A DNA stretch of 64,000 nucleotides from Platynereis dumerilii (taxonomy: Eukaryota; Annelida; Polychaeta; Phyllodocida; Nereididae), in NCBI GenBank assembly GCA_026936325.1, contig JAPTHN010000012.1, positions 35,722,537 to 35,786,536 on the forward strand, given 5' to 3'. Numbering within the stretch: position 1 is the first letter of the stretch; every line of letters starts with the position of its first letter. The translations under genes were made by a program, and so were the position numbers. This document shows, piece after piece, positions 1-10,600 of the stretch. The notes below the pieces were generated by a model. That model searched no databases. It was given only the letters and a program-made list of their open reading frames with translations, and was not told where the DNA came from.

Positions 1-455
1 TCTCCAACTCAAAAGACTTGCAACCTCTGTCTCAAAGGACTTGCAACCTCCGTCTCCAAGGACTTGCAACCTCCGTCTCAAAGAACTTGCAACCTCCATC
101 TCAAAGTACTTGCAACCTCCGTCTCAAAGGACTTGCAACCTCCGTCTCAAGGAACTTGCAAACTCCGTCTCAAAGGACTTGCAACCTCCGTCTTAAAGGA
201 CTTGCAACCTCCCTCTCAAAGGAGTCGCAACCTCCGTCTCAAAGGACTTGCAACCTCAATCTCAAAGGACTTGCAACAACCGTCTCAAAGGACTTGCAAC
301 CTCTCCATCTCAAAGGACGTGCAACCTCCATCTCAAAGGACTTGCAACCTCCATCTCAAAGGACTTGCAACCTCCATTTCAAAGGAATTGCAACCTCTGT
401 CTCAAAGGACTTGCAACCTTCGTCTCAAAGACTTGCAACCTCTGCCAGGAACGAT
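1..455. repeat. 23-bp minisatellite
   Basis: About nineteen head-to-tail copies of a 23-bp unit (GACTTGCAACCTCCGTCTCA plus AAG) with scattered substitutions fill the first 455 bases; the array continues beyond the left edge. Because 23 is not a multiple of three, a reading frame through it cycles through all three phases, and all three plus-strand phases stay open across most of the array. Each would give a peptide with a 23-residue period. There is no splice or initiation context that makes it a convincing exon, so I call it a minisatellite. Confidence 0.9.
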
Positions 456-479
456 CAGCGCAACTGCAACTAAGTGACA

Positions 480-1060
480 TGGAAAAGCAACAAGCCGCCA
501 AGGAAGAAAATAAGACTTATGGGAAATGACAGAGAAGGCTGGAAGACAATACAGTGACAGTGACAGAAGTTGCCTCTTGTGAAGGGAGAAAATACCAATG
601 AATACCAACCACAATAATTATTTATCTTAGTCTTTAGTGTGTCGCTTAACAACCACTACAATTATGTAATACTAGAATACCCGCTGGAAATAGATGTGTG
701 ACTTATGAAGAGTTTGGTGTACGCATTTAATATGTACATGGCATGGCCATGAAATGTGCACAGGACTTAACAATTTTGTAGGAGTTATTGTGCTACCACA
801 ACTGTGATTGTTATTTCATATTCAATGTATGAAAGGCAGTAGTAATTTAACGTTTTATAAGGATGAGGAACTATTCCATAAAAATGATAAGCACAGCTAG
901 AGAACATTACTGAAGGAAATTGAATTTGTAAGGGACTTTTGAATTTGTTGTGCTTTGTGAAATATGAAAGTGAATCATTGATAAGAAGCTGGACCCACTT
1001 GACAGTATTCCGTGCTGCGGACTGTTGATGTTGAGAGCATGACTGACTGTAGGCCTACAT
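480..1060. other. no recognisable gene
   Basis: AT-rich intergenic sequence. I see no domain-bearing frame, no RNA gene and no clear repeat here. Confidence 0.6.
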
Positions 1061-1066
1061 ATTTGT

Positions 1067-1460
1067 GAGTCCTCTCTTGGGCTCAATTCACTGCGCGAAT
1101 ATGAGCTTCAGTTGTATGTTGTAAGGGGGCGGGGATTTTCAATGTTAATTGGTGGGACAGACTAATGAGCTGTTTTTGTCTGTCTATCTATCTATCTCAG
1201 TCGATCTATCTGTCTATGTATCTATCTATAGGCCTGTATATATCCATAAATTATCTAGCAATCTATGTATCTATCTATCCATGGGCCCTTGCATTGTAAA
1301 TTTCCAAAGATCCATTATTGCACAGATTTTTGAGTCCTCTCTTGGGCTCAATTCGCTGTGCGAATGTGTGACGGTGGCTTCAGTTGTATGTTGTAAGGGG
1401 GGGATTTTCAATGTTAATTGGTGGGACAGACTAATTAGCTGTCTATATGTCTGTCTATCT
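1067..1460 (+). repeat. ~125-bp direct duplication with TATC tracts
   Basis: A block starting GAGTCCTCTCTTGGGCTCAA and ending in GGTGGGACAGACTAAT plus a CTATC tract occurs at 1067-1195 and again at 1331-1460, with a few substitutions. Each copy runs into degenerate (CTAT)n. The pair looks like a local tandem duplication whose microsatellite tails expanded. Confidence 0.8.
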
Positions 1461-1679
1461 ATGCTTATGATAATGAATTCATTTCGACATTTGCGGGGAA
1501 AAGCATTTGGCTATCAAAAGTGCATTGTATTTAAACGTCTATTTTGATTTTTGTTAATGTTTTAATTGAATTGTTTATTTCTATGAATTCATTAATTTTT
1601 CTCTGTAAAGGTACACATACTGTACCTCAAGCATTTTTATGGCATTATCTTCGTAATGAAGTATGTGTAATAAGGCAAA

Positions 1680-1790
1680 GAGGCCTATCTATCAATTTAT
1701 CCATCTATCTATCGATTTACCCGTCAATCTATCTATCAATCTGTCCATATATCTATCTGCCTATCTATCCATCTATGTACGGGAAATGTC
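1680..1790. repeat. degenerate (ATCT)n microsatellite
   Basis: Imperfect CTAT/ATCT tetranucleotide repeats, of the same kind as the tracts near 1180-1290 and 1440-1465. Confidence 0.8.
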
Positions 1791-1799
1791 AATAAAGAA

Positions 1800-4250
1800 T
1801 ATATCCTGGCTTACACAGTAAATGCATGAAGATAAATTAGTTGAGTGATTGTGACGCTGACAATATTTAGAATAACATCATAGTGAAATTGGTTTAAATA
1901 ATCTGGAGACACTAAACATTATAATGATTAAGGGTTCCAAAAAACGGCGATGTGCTTGTTTAAGATTTGTTTATTGTGCTTACAGCTCATTTGACAGGTA
2001 GGCTAAGCATGTTGTGTATTGTGTAATCAACGATTAGACCAGCTTATGTCATAATTTATTATAGCTGTAAGCACCCCCCTGGTATATACCAGGAGCACGT
2101 GCTTTTGAGCCCTTGCATCTAATTATCAGTGTAGGCTGTTCCGGTGCATTAGCATACCCCCTCGGAAATACACAGGCTGAGTGAGTGCAGCAGGGGGAGC
2201 ATGAGCAGCTGAAGGAAGAGTGCTGCAATGCTGTGGGTTATTTTTGCCGTGAAAAGGTGTCAAATGAAGGCAGATTTCGAAGCAATTAAGAGGGTTTTGA
2301 AGGATAACAGACCTTATTTCAAGGGAAAATGTCATTTGCTCCACATATGCGAAGTTTGGCGAGGATTGAGAGAGGAATGGCAGAGAAATAAGATAAACAA
2401 CAAAGTTACAAAGATAGAGTATGATTAAATAGATTGTTTTCAAATGTCAATATGTTTGAAATCTATAGAAGTATTTATTTTATAACGAAGTACGTTGTTG
2501 ATGGGCTTCCTACTTAACTTTATGCTGTTGATGCAATATAAATCCTTTAGGAAAGTGACTTTTAAATCATTCCTGAATTTTTTCCGTTTTATTTATACGA
2601 TTTTAAATTTCTTCTGGCGTATGCATACATGGCTTTTCATTTAAACATACATGTACTCCTATTATACTTACAATGAAAGTGTATCATTAGTAATTTTGTT
2701 TTTGTCTCTCTCGCAAACACAAAACTAATATTTCTATCAATTCTTAAAATGACAAAATATAGAAACTCCTACTGTCACTAGGTTTAATTCTATTCCTGGT
2801 GATACTTGCTTACATAAAGGGCCGGTCACTAGCTGTGACTGAAACCTTTGTTTAAATCACACATAACTTTGTGTCCTTCTGTCTGACCGATGCTTGTTTG
2901 CCTGGCTGTCTTTGACCCCCTGTCATTCCAGTCTGACCTTCATCGTCACTTGGGTCCACTTATGCTGATAATCCCTGACAGAGGTCATTGACCTTTTGTG
3001 CTGGTCAACCGTCAAGGGGACTGGATAACAAAGTTGAGTGACAATAGAGGTCCTCGCAGAACAACAGATTTGAGCTGCAAGCACATTTATCCATTAATGG
3101 TTGATGCATAGTTATGATCGTACATTTGTTTCTGCTGCTATTGCTACTCCAACCATAGTAAAAGACTATTGAATAAAGGGCAAAAGTAGCAATAGCTACT
3201 TGAGCCAAGCAAAAGGAGACAGTTCACTTATTACCCAACTCAAAAGCCTTGGAAAAGGAACATCATGGATCACTTATATTGGCTGCATGTTATTCGGACT
3301 TATTCCCCAGCAATTTCTAGATAAATCAACCTGCAACATGAAGGTTTGCAAGTGTTAGTATTCTAATTTTATTTTATTTTTTACTAAGTTCTTTCAGTTT
3401 TCCTGAGACAACGCAACAATCCCAGCCATTGAGTGGTGTAATGGAAAATAGACCATCTGGTATTGTCTCTCAAGCTTTCTCTGTTATTTCCTTGAAACCT
3501 TATTGTCTCTCTCAGCGAGTTTCCTTATATGTCCACCAGAGCTCTCTCTTGCATTGGTCATGTGCTGGTGCTGTCCTCTTGTGAAAGAATGTAATTTACT
3601 CTGAGGCTGCGGAGGCTGATCTGGTAAACTATCAACCATTTTGACATGGATGCTGGGCATTTGTCTTTGGGAAATTGCTGCTGCTCAGAATTGGCAGTCA
3701 ACCATTTTCAAGTAATGCATTACTTGAATGGGATATAACTGGTGATAAGTAAATACTTCAATTAGGCAATTACTTCTTAGGGCATATGGGTTTACTGTTG
3801 TACAAGTGGACCGCTGTTACATTACCACTTCTTTTTCCAGCCTTGACAGATCAGAACATATGCTGTCACGTGTTGCCACTTAGTGACTAGTGTGCTATTC
3901 TGAGAGCTCCTGCGAGTGGTCCACATCATTTCAGTCTGAGGAACTCACACAATTTTGTCTGGAAGAAACCGGGACTGTTTCTGAGTGTGCTGATGGCCTT
4001 GTCTACTTCCTTAGAGAATGTGACTCTGGTATAGGCCTACATCAACATTGAATCAAATTTTGTGAATGTGCAATGAAATTGGAACTATTTCTTGGGACAG
4101 CAATGCTGTGGCATACAAAATCAACTTTTGTGCCAGGTGGTAGCAGCATGCAGTTCTCATTTTCACCAGACTGGGTTTACTGAAAATGGCAACTGCTCTG
4201 CTGTATCTTATTTTGGAAAAGGTTGTCGGAAGTGAGTAAACATTTACTTA
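1800..4250. other. intergenic DNA, no gene seen
   Basis: No frame here has a recognisable domain or plausible composition. A perfect short palindrome, CCTGGTATATACCAGG, lies near 2080, and several TGACC/GGTCA half-sites lie near 2880-3005. Nothing else stands out. Confidence 0.55.
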
Positions 4251-4261
4251 AGCTAGTTATA

Positions 4262-4390
4262 GACAGGCTGTAACTTATTTGGGGTAAACAGGCTGTAACT
4301 TATTTGGGGTAAACAGGCTGTAACTTATTTGGGGTAAACAGGCTGTAACTTATTTGGGGTAAACAGGCTGTAACTTATTTGGGTAAAAAT
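4262..4390. repeat. 25-bp tandem repeat, five copies
   Basis: Five nearly identical copies of CAGGCTGTAACTTATTTGGG plus GTAAA, the last slightly diverged. The high identity points to recent expansion. Related TTTGGGTAAA words trail on to about 4440. Confidence 0.92.
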
Positions 4391-4761
4391 TAACCTTATT
4401 TGGGTAAAGATTTACCCTGATATCTCAATTCAACATTTACTTAGATTGGCTGTACCCTACAAAGACCTTTGATTAGATCTGGTAGAAAACATTTACCCAA
4501 ATTGGTTGCTACTCAGCTGCGACCATTTTTAGTAAACGTTCAACCCAAAAAGTTGCAGCTGAGTAGCAACAAATTTGAAACCTTTTTTGGATGAACTTCT
4601 ACTAAAAGCAGTCGTATTCCAAATAATTTTTAGAGTGGTTGATAAAACAACGACCTACATACTTAACACAAGTGCCCATTGAATGATATCCATAACATGG
4701 TGCCACAGATTTATTTATTTACATGTTAGTATATGAAGCACAAATACATACTAATGTCTAA

Positions 4762-4855
4762 CCTCTGGACATGGCCAGAGCGGGGTTTGAACCCGCATCC
4801 ACTGTTCACAGGGCAGACGTGCTAACCATTATGCTACATGTACAGAGCCACATTT
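4762..4855 (-). mobile_element. tRNA-derived SINE, promoter end
   Basis: On the minus strand a pol III A box (TAGCATAATGGTTAGCACG) is followed about 30 bases on by a B box (GGGTTCAAACCCC). A matching copy lies at about 25372-25460 on the plus strand, so this is a dispersed family and not a single tRNA gene. It sits just beyond the 3' end of the left GPCR, in the mirror position of the right copy. Confidence 0.75.
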
Positions 4856-4988
4856 AAAAACAACTCAGCTGACCAGTCAGTTGAAGTTCTTGCCAAGCAA
4901 GTCAGAGTTCAAACTCTGACTGACTTCGCAGTCTACGCAACGCAAATGAATGTAAACAGCTGCCCTGTGGTCTTGATGTGTCTGCTTT

Positions 4989-6119
4989 TCAATTGTTGAC
5001 ATGAAATACTGGTTGTAACTCATTCGCAGCATTGTTGAGTGAATTAACTTGAGTGGAGTTTTCGGAAGGGTGGAGACGACAGCCAAGAAGTTTCTTGTAC
5101 GCTTTTCGGAAATCCATGCTCATTTTGGCATAAATGAAAGGATTGACAAAGCTGTTTGCATGAAGAAGAAACAATGCGAACTCAAACGTCATCCGTGCAC
5201 CATGGGATCCCTTCGCGAGGCCGAGGGTCAATGAAATCATCCATGGCAACCAGCACATCACCATGGCAACAACGACAACAGCCATCATTTGTGTAGTTGA
5301 TCGAGTCTTCTGGTTGATTGTAGGGGATAGCGAATCATGGATTTGATTTTTCCTGAGAAGTTGACGAATGACACGACCATACAGGAAAAGTGTGATGCTC
5401 AAAACTATTGCAGTTTGGACGCCGAAGAAGACAATGCGCATCCATGGTGGTAGAATCGCCGATATTCCGAACTTGTAGCGCAAGTATCGAGAGTTCTTCA
5501 AGGCCATGTAATAGGTCACCAATGAAGCTGGTGCTAACATGCACAACCATATTGCCACTACTCTTGCTGAAGCTCTGAGTCTGCGTGTCCTGATGTCAGT
5601 AGACCTATAGCGTAATGGACTGATTACTGCAGCGTATCTATCGAATGCTGTGAGAAAATGACAGAGAAGTGATAATCCTAATGACATGATATGGAGAGAA
5701 TGGACAGAAATGAGAGTCACTTTGTACACCATGTCATCCTTGATGTAAGGAAGGAAAAGTGTTGTTATTAACTTAGGGGCTCCTATCAAATCTGCTAAAG
5801 AGAGGCTGCTTATGTAGATAGAGGCAGTTGTTGATTTCAAAGATTTAGAGCGTTTAATCGCAGCAAGAGTAATTAGGTTAACAGCAAGAGTTAAAGCTCC
5901 AAAAATGAAAAAGTAAATCGATTTGAAATTGTTCCAAATATTTTGATCCCAAGATTCGTCTTTAATGTGGATCTCTTTGGTGCTTTCGTTAACGAAAAGA
6001 CCGGTCAATGAGGTCATGTTATATCCATTGTTTTCTGTTGTTGCACTAAATTCAGTGACTTCTGCAAATTCTGTTGTGGTAAAAAATGTTGATTCCTCTG
6101 CCTCTTTGGTGATTTTCAT
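4989..6119 (-). CDS. orphan rhodopsin-family GPCR, left copy
   Basis: A seven-helix class A receptor of 376 aa if it starts at the ATG at 6117-6119 on the minus strand. The frame is open upstream to about 6194 but has no better-supported start. The homologous gene at 23693 has its ATG at the equivalent place, and both show a pyrimidine-rich AG just upstream (6143-6144 here), which suggests a 5'-UTR intron with all coding in one exon. Seen: N-glycosylation sequons in the extracellular N-terminus, SLADL in TM2, an intact DRY at the end of TM3, CWLPW in TM6 and NPFIY in TM7 followed by a basic helix-8 segment. The usual TM3-ECL2 disulfide cysteines appear to be missing. Family: a plasma membrane receptor coupling to G proteins; the ligand is unknown. 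The HANSFVNPFIYA stretch recalls MECA-group (adenosine-like) receptors, but that is weak. Echinoderms carry lineage-specific expansions of single-exon receptors, which would fit. Confidence 0.88.
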   Translation of the reverse strand: MKITKEAEESTFFTTTEFAEVTEFSATTENNGYNMTSLTGLFVNESTKEIHIKDESWDQNIWNNFKSIYFFIFGALTLAVNLITLAAIKRSKSLKSTTASIYISSLSLADLIGAPKLITTLFLPYIKDDMVYKVTLISVHSLHIMSLGLSLLCHFLTAFDRYAAVISPLRYRSTDIRTRRLRASARVVAIWLCMLAPASLVTYYMALKNSRYLRYKFGISAILPPWMRIVFFGVQTAIVLSITLFLYGRVIRQLLRKNQIHDSLSPTINQKTRSTTQMMAVVVVAMVMCWLPWMISLTLGLAKGSHGARMTFEFALFLLHANSFVNPFIYAKMSMDFRKAYKKLLGCRLHPSENSTQVNSLNNAANELQPVFHVNN

Positions 6120-6142
6120 TGTTGAAATAGCAATCAAAGTAT

Positions 6143-6144
6143 CT
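6143..6144 (-). promoter_or_regulatory. putative splice acceptor 5' of left GPCR
   Basis: TTTTATATTCAG on the minus strand lies about 25 bases before the chosen ATG. The right-hand paralogue has a similar signal (GTATATTTCAG, AG at 23678-23679) at the same relative place. Conservation in both arms supports a real 3' splice site of a 5'-UTR intron, but no transcript evidence is available. Confidence 0.45.
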
Positions 6145-6362
6145 GAATATAAAACAGGCAACATAGTTAGTGCGTAAAGAAGTGCAATTTTCAAGCAAGA
6201 TTCAGTGATTGGTAGGGTCTATTTTATTATTGTGTCATAGCGTAGGCATATCGGAAGGGAAGGGTGGGCGGAGGGGCAACCCCCCCTCCCCAAACATTGA
6301 GAAAAAGGCTAAAAATCTGGGCAGATGATAAAATAAATGTCATTGAAAATCAGTTTCTAAGG

Positions 6363-7125
6363 AATCGTGAATGTAGATTTCCAATCTCCGGATTCATAAT
6401 AGAGTGATGAATTTACCTTCTGGAGAATCGTAGAAATTGTCCATAATTTTCGCTGTTCTCTCAACAGCTTTGTCAGTGGTCTGGTTGTGAACCCCGAAGG
6501 ACAAACACACAGAAAAAAACACCTCTTCAAAGAGCAAACTCACACCGATTCCACTTCCATACACCCAAGGTCTTTCGGAAAATCTGCAGAGAATATTCAA
6601 GGAATACGGCATACCAACTTACCACAAGCCAGTTAACACCTTGCGCAACCAGCTGGTAAGGCCGAAAGACCCCACCCCTACTGAGAGCCAGTGTGGAGTT
6701 GTGTACCACATCCAGTGCGGGGGCTGCAAACAAGACTACATTGGTGAAACTGGACGAAATCTGGGTACCAGATTAAAGGAATATACGGTGAGAAAAGGCA
6801 CCAATTCTGCAGTAAAGGAACATCTACAATCGACAGGCCATCCATGCACCATCAAGGAAGTCAAAGTCCTACGGAAAGAGGATCACTGGTACCGCAGAAA
6901 AGTCAAGGAGGCCCTAATGATCCAACGACAACAACCCTCCTTAAACAGAGACCGTGGCTTGGAGCTCCCCCCCCCCCGTGTACTCTACGCTCTAGTCACT
7001 TGACTCTCGCGAGTCACGTGACGACTCACCCCCTTCACAACCAGACCACTGACGAAGCTGTTGAGAGAACAGCGAAAATTATGGACAATTTCTACGATTC
7101 TCCAGAAGGTAAATTCATCACTCTA
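6363..7125 (+). mobile_element. Penelope-like element, 5'-truncated, with inverted ends
   Basis: The insertion is flanked by a 13-bp target duplication TCAGTTTCTAAGG (6350-6362 and 7126-7138). It carries the C-terminal end of a Penelope-like protein, and its last ~92 bases (7034-7125) recur in reverse complement near its left end (6399-6490). Inverted terminal copies with a truncated body are common in Penelope-like elements. It has landed inside a hAT-type MITE. Confidence 0.82.
6539..7003 (+). CDS. Penelope-like GIY-YIG endonuclease fragment
   Basis: The frame reads PYTQGLSENLQRIFKEYG, then a linker, then a GIY-YIG nuclease core: GVVYHIQCGGCKQDYIGETG followed by RLKEY and a conserved NRDRGLELPP end. 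In Penelope-like elements this domain follows the reverse transcriptase and cuts target DNA. The reverse transcriptase is absent, so only about the last 150 residues remain and the copy cannot be autonomous. There is no ATG at the start. The frame is open to the family's usual C-terminus, with a poly-C tract near the end. Confidence 0.82.
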   Translation, partial: LTPIPLPYTQGLSENLQRIFKEYGIPTYHKPVNTLRNQLVRPKDPTPTESQCGVVYHIQCGGCKQDYIGETGRNLGTRLKEYTVRKGTNSAVKEHLQSTGHPCTIKEVKVLRKEDHWYRRKVKEALMIQRQQPSLNRDRGLELPPPRVLYALVT

Positions 7126-7909
7126 TCAGTTTCTAAGGGATTTAATTTTACACGGTAGGCCTATAAAATTTGAATTGTGAAAATTTCTGCACATGTTGCT
7201 CCTCCCCCAAAAAAAATTCACCCACTGTATGCCTATGTGTCATAGAAGTAGACTTCGTAGATAAATGAAATTAAATTCTAGGTTAAGTTCCGCCTACTTA
7301 CCTCAAGTGGTACCGCAAATGCTACATTTTAGCAATTTTGTGAAATTTAAATCGAGGGGAAAATCTCTGTAAGTGGCGGCTATTTTTCTACTTCCTCCAG
7401 GTAATTAAATTAAATTCTGAGAGCAAATATCTATTACCTGGTAAGTTACCAGTATAAGTGTGTTTTTCATATTCTTGAGCAGACTGTCTATTTTTAACAT
7501 CTCATCTAAATCCACATGAAAAGTGAATGCCAGACCTGTAGATATGCTTATAATACAGACTTGCAGTTTGCAAATCGCTTAAGCTGACACCGGTTCGATG
7601 CTGGCCGTAGCGGTACAGTCTGGCCGGTTCCCGAACCGGTTTTCAAAGCAGCACTTTCGGTTGGCTTCAGTTATGCCACATCCTGCTAAAAAAAGCCATT
7701 GTATTGCCGAGATTTGACAGAAAACATCCGTAAAATCATGAACTGAACTCGAGAAGATGGTCATGTTGATTTCCGCACTACTACTATTTTCGGGAAGCAG
7801 ATTACTCTAAAATCCGGATCGGCCCGAATTTGAGGACCAACGGTACGAATCGTGTATCGATCAAGTGTGTCGATGATATGTATCGTATCGAATGTCGGCC
7901 GCGATAAGA

Positions 7910-8100
7910 GCCCTAGACTCCACCCTTTTCCAAAAACTGACTCTTACTTCACCGATACACCCTCTGACTCTGATTCCACCATTTTCCCAAAAGTGACTCT
8001 TACTCCACCTCTGCATATATTACTCTTGTCTCCTGACTGCACTGTTTTCCAAACACTGACTCTTACTCCACCTATAGGCGACTCCCTCAGACTCTGACTC
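7910..8100 (+). repeat. GACTC-rich degenerate repeat
   Basis: Loose copies of GACTCTTACTCCACC and CATTTTCCAAAAACTGACTC. The same word set occurs at 8587-8628 and 9655-9800, and in reverse complement at 18420-18680 in the right arm. It is an ancestral low-complexity block now broken up by two MITE insertions. Confidence 0.75.
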
Positions 8101-8101
8101 C

Positions 8102-8585
8102 ATAGACCCCGAAGCAAGTCAGAGTTAGAACTCTGACTTGCTTGACAATAACTTTAACTGACTAGTCAGCTAAGTTGTCTAACTCTGACTTCACTTGACT
8201 TCACTTGACCTCAACTTACTTCAGCAATTTTAAGGCATTTTGTAGGCTCTTTTCTGTAACATTACATTATAACTTCGAAAACTTTCCTTACTTTCGCACT
8301 GGAAAGAAAGTGCAGTACGCTAATGTGTCAGACTTGTAGGCAGTTTGTAAGTTGTGTAAATATACAAAAGCCTTCAAATAGTATAAAATAAGAAAAGTGT
8401 TCTTTAAGCTGTTTAAATTAAAACCAAAACCATTTCTGTGACATAAAAATTGGCTTAGTTATGCAACAATGACTTGACTTTAGCTGACTCAAGTCTGACT
8501 TGACTAGACTGAACTTCAACTTGCTGCTTGGAAAGCTAACTATGACTTGACTAGTCGACTAAATGCTGTCGACTTCGGGGTCTAT
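8102..8585. mobile_element. MITE with CATAGACCCCGAAG ends
   Basis: Perfect 14-bp inverted termini (CATAGACCCCGAAG and CTTCGGGGTCTATG) enclose about 480 bp rich in GACTTGACT words. The flanks share ACTC, which may be a target duplication but is ambiguous in this GACTC-rich context. No coding. It is absent from the mirror position near 18500. Confidence 0.7.
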
Positions 8586-8630
8586 GACTCCACCATTTTC
8601 CAAAATGTGACTCTTACTCCACCCATATAG

Positions 8631-9658
8631 GGGAGACCGGGGCTGGTTGTCACAGGGGCAGGTTGTCACACTTTTTATTGCACTAAACTATGGAGTCACA
8701 CAGCTCAACCAATCACTGTTTACTGTTTTTATAGTCCCACTGGAGTCTTTTTGAAAAATCTTGACCCCTGGAAGGGAGTCTGGAAGGCACATGGTCTGTT
8801 AAAAATTTCCTGTCACAAAAAGTAATTTTTTACCTTCAACTTGCAAGCAATGCTAGTCTTTATCAAATAGTTGTTGAAAACGGTACAGTTAATACACTTA
8901 CCATGTCGACATTTCTTTAAATCATGATAACAACAAATAGTGAAAATTTTGATAACAACGGCCTTGGTCACCCGTTTTTGGAATTTTCATCAATCGGGGC
9001 AGGTTGTCACAAAAAGGCGGGGCAGGTTGTCACACTTTTTGGAGCTGGCTGGTAGCTATTAGGACCAGGCTTTTAAACCAAAAAAATAACACAAATATAA
9101 ATTTGTGCTTTATACATGCTATTGATGACTGAAGATGTATGCAGATATTGCATTATGTTTAAATAAATCGATTTCAAATTTATATATAAAATTTGCAAAA
9201 AAATTCGTAAAAATCCTCCTCCAGATCAGAATGCTTTCCTGCTGATTGGTAAGCCTTCATTTGTAGCACCCTTGTACACAGTAGCGTGTTTGTTAAGGTC
9301 TTCACTGGGCAAGTAAAGGATTCCTCATATGTCCAAAATAACTTTTCTTGGTCAAGATCTGCCCTACAGAGTTCCACTTCCTGCATCCGAGCTCTTAACC
9401 AAAAGTGTGACAACCTGCCCCGAGAGTGTGACAACCTGCCCCGAAAATGTGACAACCTGACCCGAATTCTGAATTTTAAAAAATGTCCATTAGGACATCA
9501 AGATTTCGAATGATATAGGTATATATTGATCAGTCACTCCCTTTTAACATTCATATAGATTGGCAGTGCTCCTGCATGCTTTATATAGAAATAGTAGCAT
9601 GTTTAAGTTTAACACACTGTGACAAGCTGCCCCTGTGACAACCAGCCCCGGTCTCCCC
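8631..9658. mobile_element. TA-flanked MITE with subterminal GGGGCAGGTTGTCACA repeats
   Basis: The ends form an inverted repeat of about 41 bp with one mismatch, beginning GGGGAGACCGGGGCTGGTTG, with TA on both sides (8629-8630, 9659-9660). Further copies of GGGGCAGGTTGTCACA lie near 8998 and 9022 and, inverted, at about 9406-9460. TA duplication suggests mobilisation by a Tc1/mariner-type transposase. The repeated subterminal words may be transposase-binding sites. No coding sequence was recognised. Confidence 0.85.
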
Positions 9659-10419
9659 TACCATTTGACACTGACTCCTGAACCTGCCATTTTCCAAAAA
9701 CTGACTCATACTTCACCTCTACACCCTTTGACGTTTGTCTCCTGGCTCCATAATTTTCCAAAAATTGACTCTTATTCTTACTCCATCATAACTTCAAAGT
9801 CCTGCTTTCATAATATCTTATTATTTCGTTATTTCTACCTGTCAGTGAATGTGGTCAAATCTGATCCTCTTCATCTTCTTCCTCAACAATATCACTTTAC
9901 TGGACGCAACATCTATGTACCAGCTAATTTCAGGAATCCTTTTAACTCACATCCTTAAAAGACAATTAAGTCTCTCATTCAGGGATATATGGCTTTACTT
10001 AACTTTACTTTGATGTCAACTTCAATTTTGTGGCACATGTTTGAGAGAGGACAGTACCTGTATGGTGTTAATATGTTTTCTTAAATAACGTATAAAAGTG
10101 GTGGGGATTTGGCCCACCAGCCCCTGCAAAATCCCCACCACTGACAGAGATTTGCCCCACCAGTAAGTGCCCTTTGATTCTAAATTTCACACTAAAATTG
10201 CTAAAATGTAGCAATTTGCAGTAGCAATCTGCAGTGAAACTGGAGGTCAATCCATGAAATTAAAATCTATAATTCATAGAAATTTTTATTTGTTAGAATA
10301 CTTGAAATCTTTTCAGCACGCACATCACGTTTCTATGATGCGATAGTTATAATGCCCTCTTCGGCCAAAATCCCCGGCGCTGAAATTTGCTTAAAAAATG
10401 CCCTGGAACCAGCCCTGTA

Positions 10420-10600
10420 AAGTTTGAATTTTGAGTCAGCTGAAGTGATTGAGTGAGATTGTTGCACAATTCCTTTGGCTAACATAAGGTTTTGTTTTTT
10501 TTTTTCAAATTTCTGATAACGAAAAGATTATCATAACTCAAAACATCAAGCCCTGTTATCTCAAACAAATTGTGAAATCATCTCAAAATTTCAAATTTCA
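10420..10600. mobile_element. palindromic foldback element, copy 1
   Basis: An inverted repeat of the type TTTGAATTTTGAGTCAGCT ... TTTCAAATTTC with a matching inner part (TGTTGCACAATTCCTTTGG / CAAATTGTG). Related copies lie at about 16110-16300 and, partly, 17975-18060. Confidence 0.6.

Larger units (their letters stand above)
6241..7237. mobile_element. hAT-type MITE, split by a Penelope-like insertion
   Basis: An 8-bp target duplication TGTCATAG (6233-6240 and 7238-7245) bounds an element with short inverted ends (CGTAGGCATA and TATGCCTATG). Eight-bp duplications are typical of the hAT superfamily. Removing the nested insertion leaves about 220 bp with no coding sequence, so it is non-autonomous. 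It lies about 120 bp upstream of the left GPCR start; I do not see a matching element beside the right GPCR. Confidence 0.8.

Noticed and set aside
1149-1795. Open frames over the TATC tracts (also 27754-28049)
   Set aside because: They encode only simple Ser/Ile/Tyr/Leu repeats from microsatellites.
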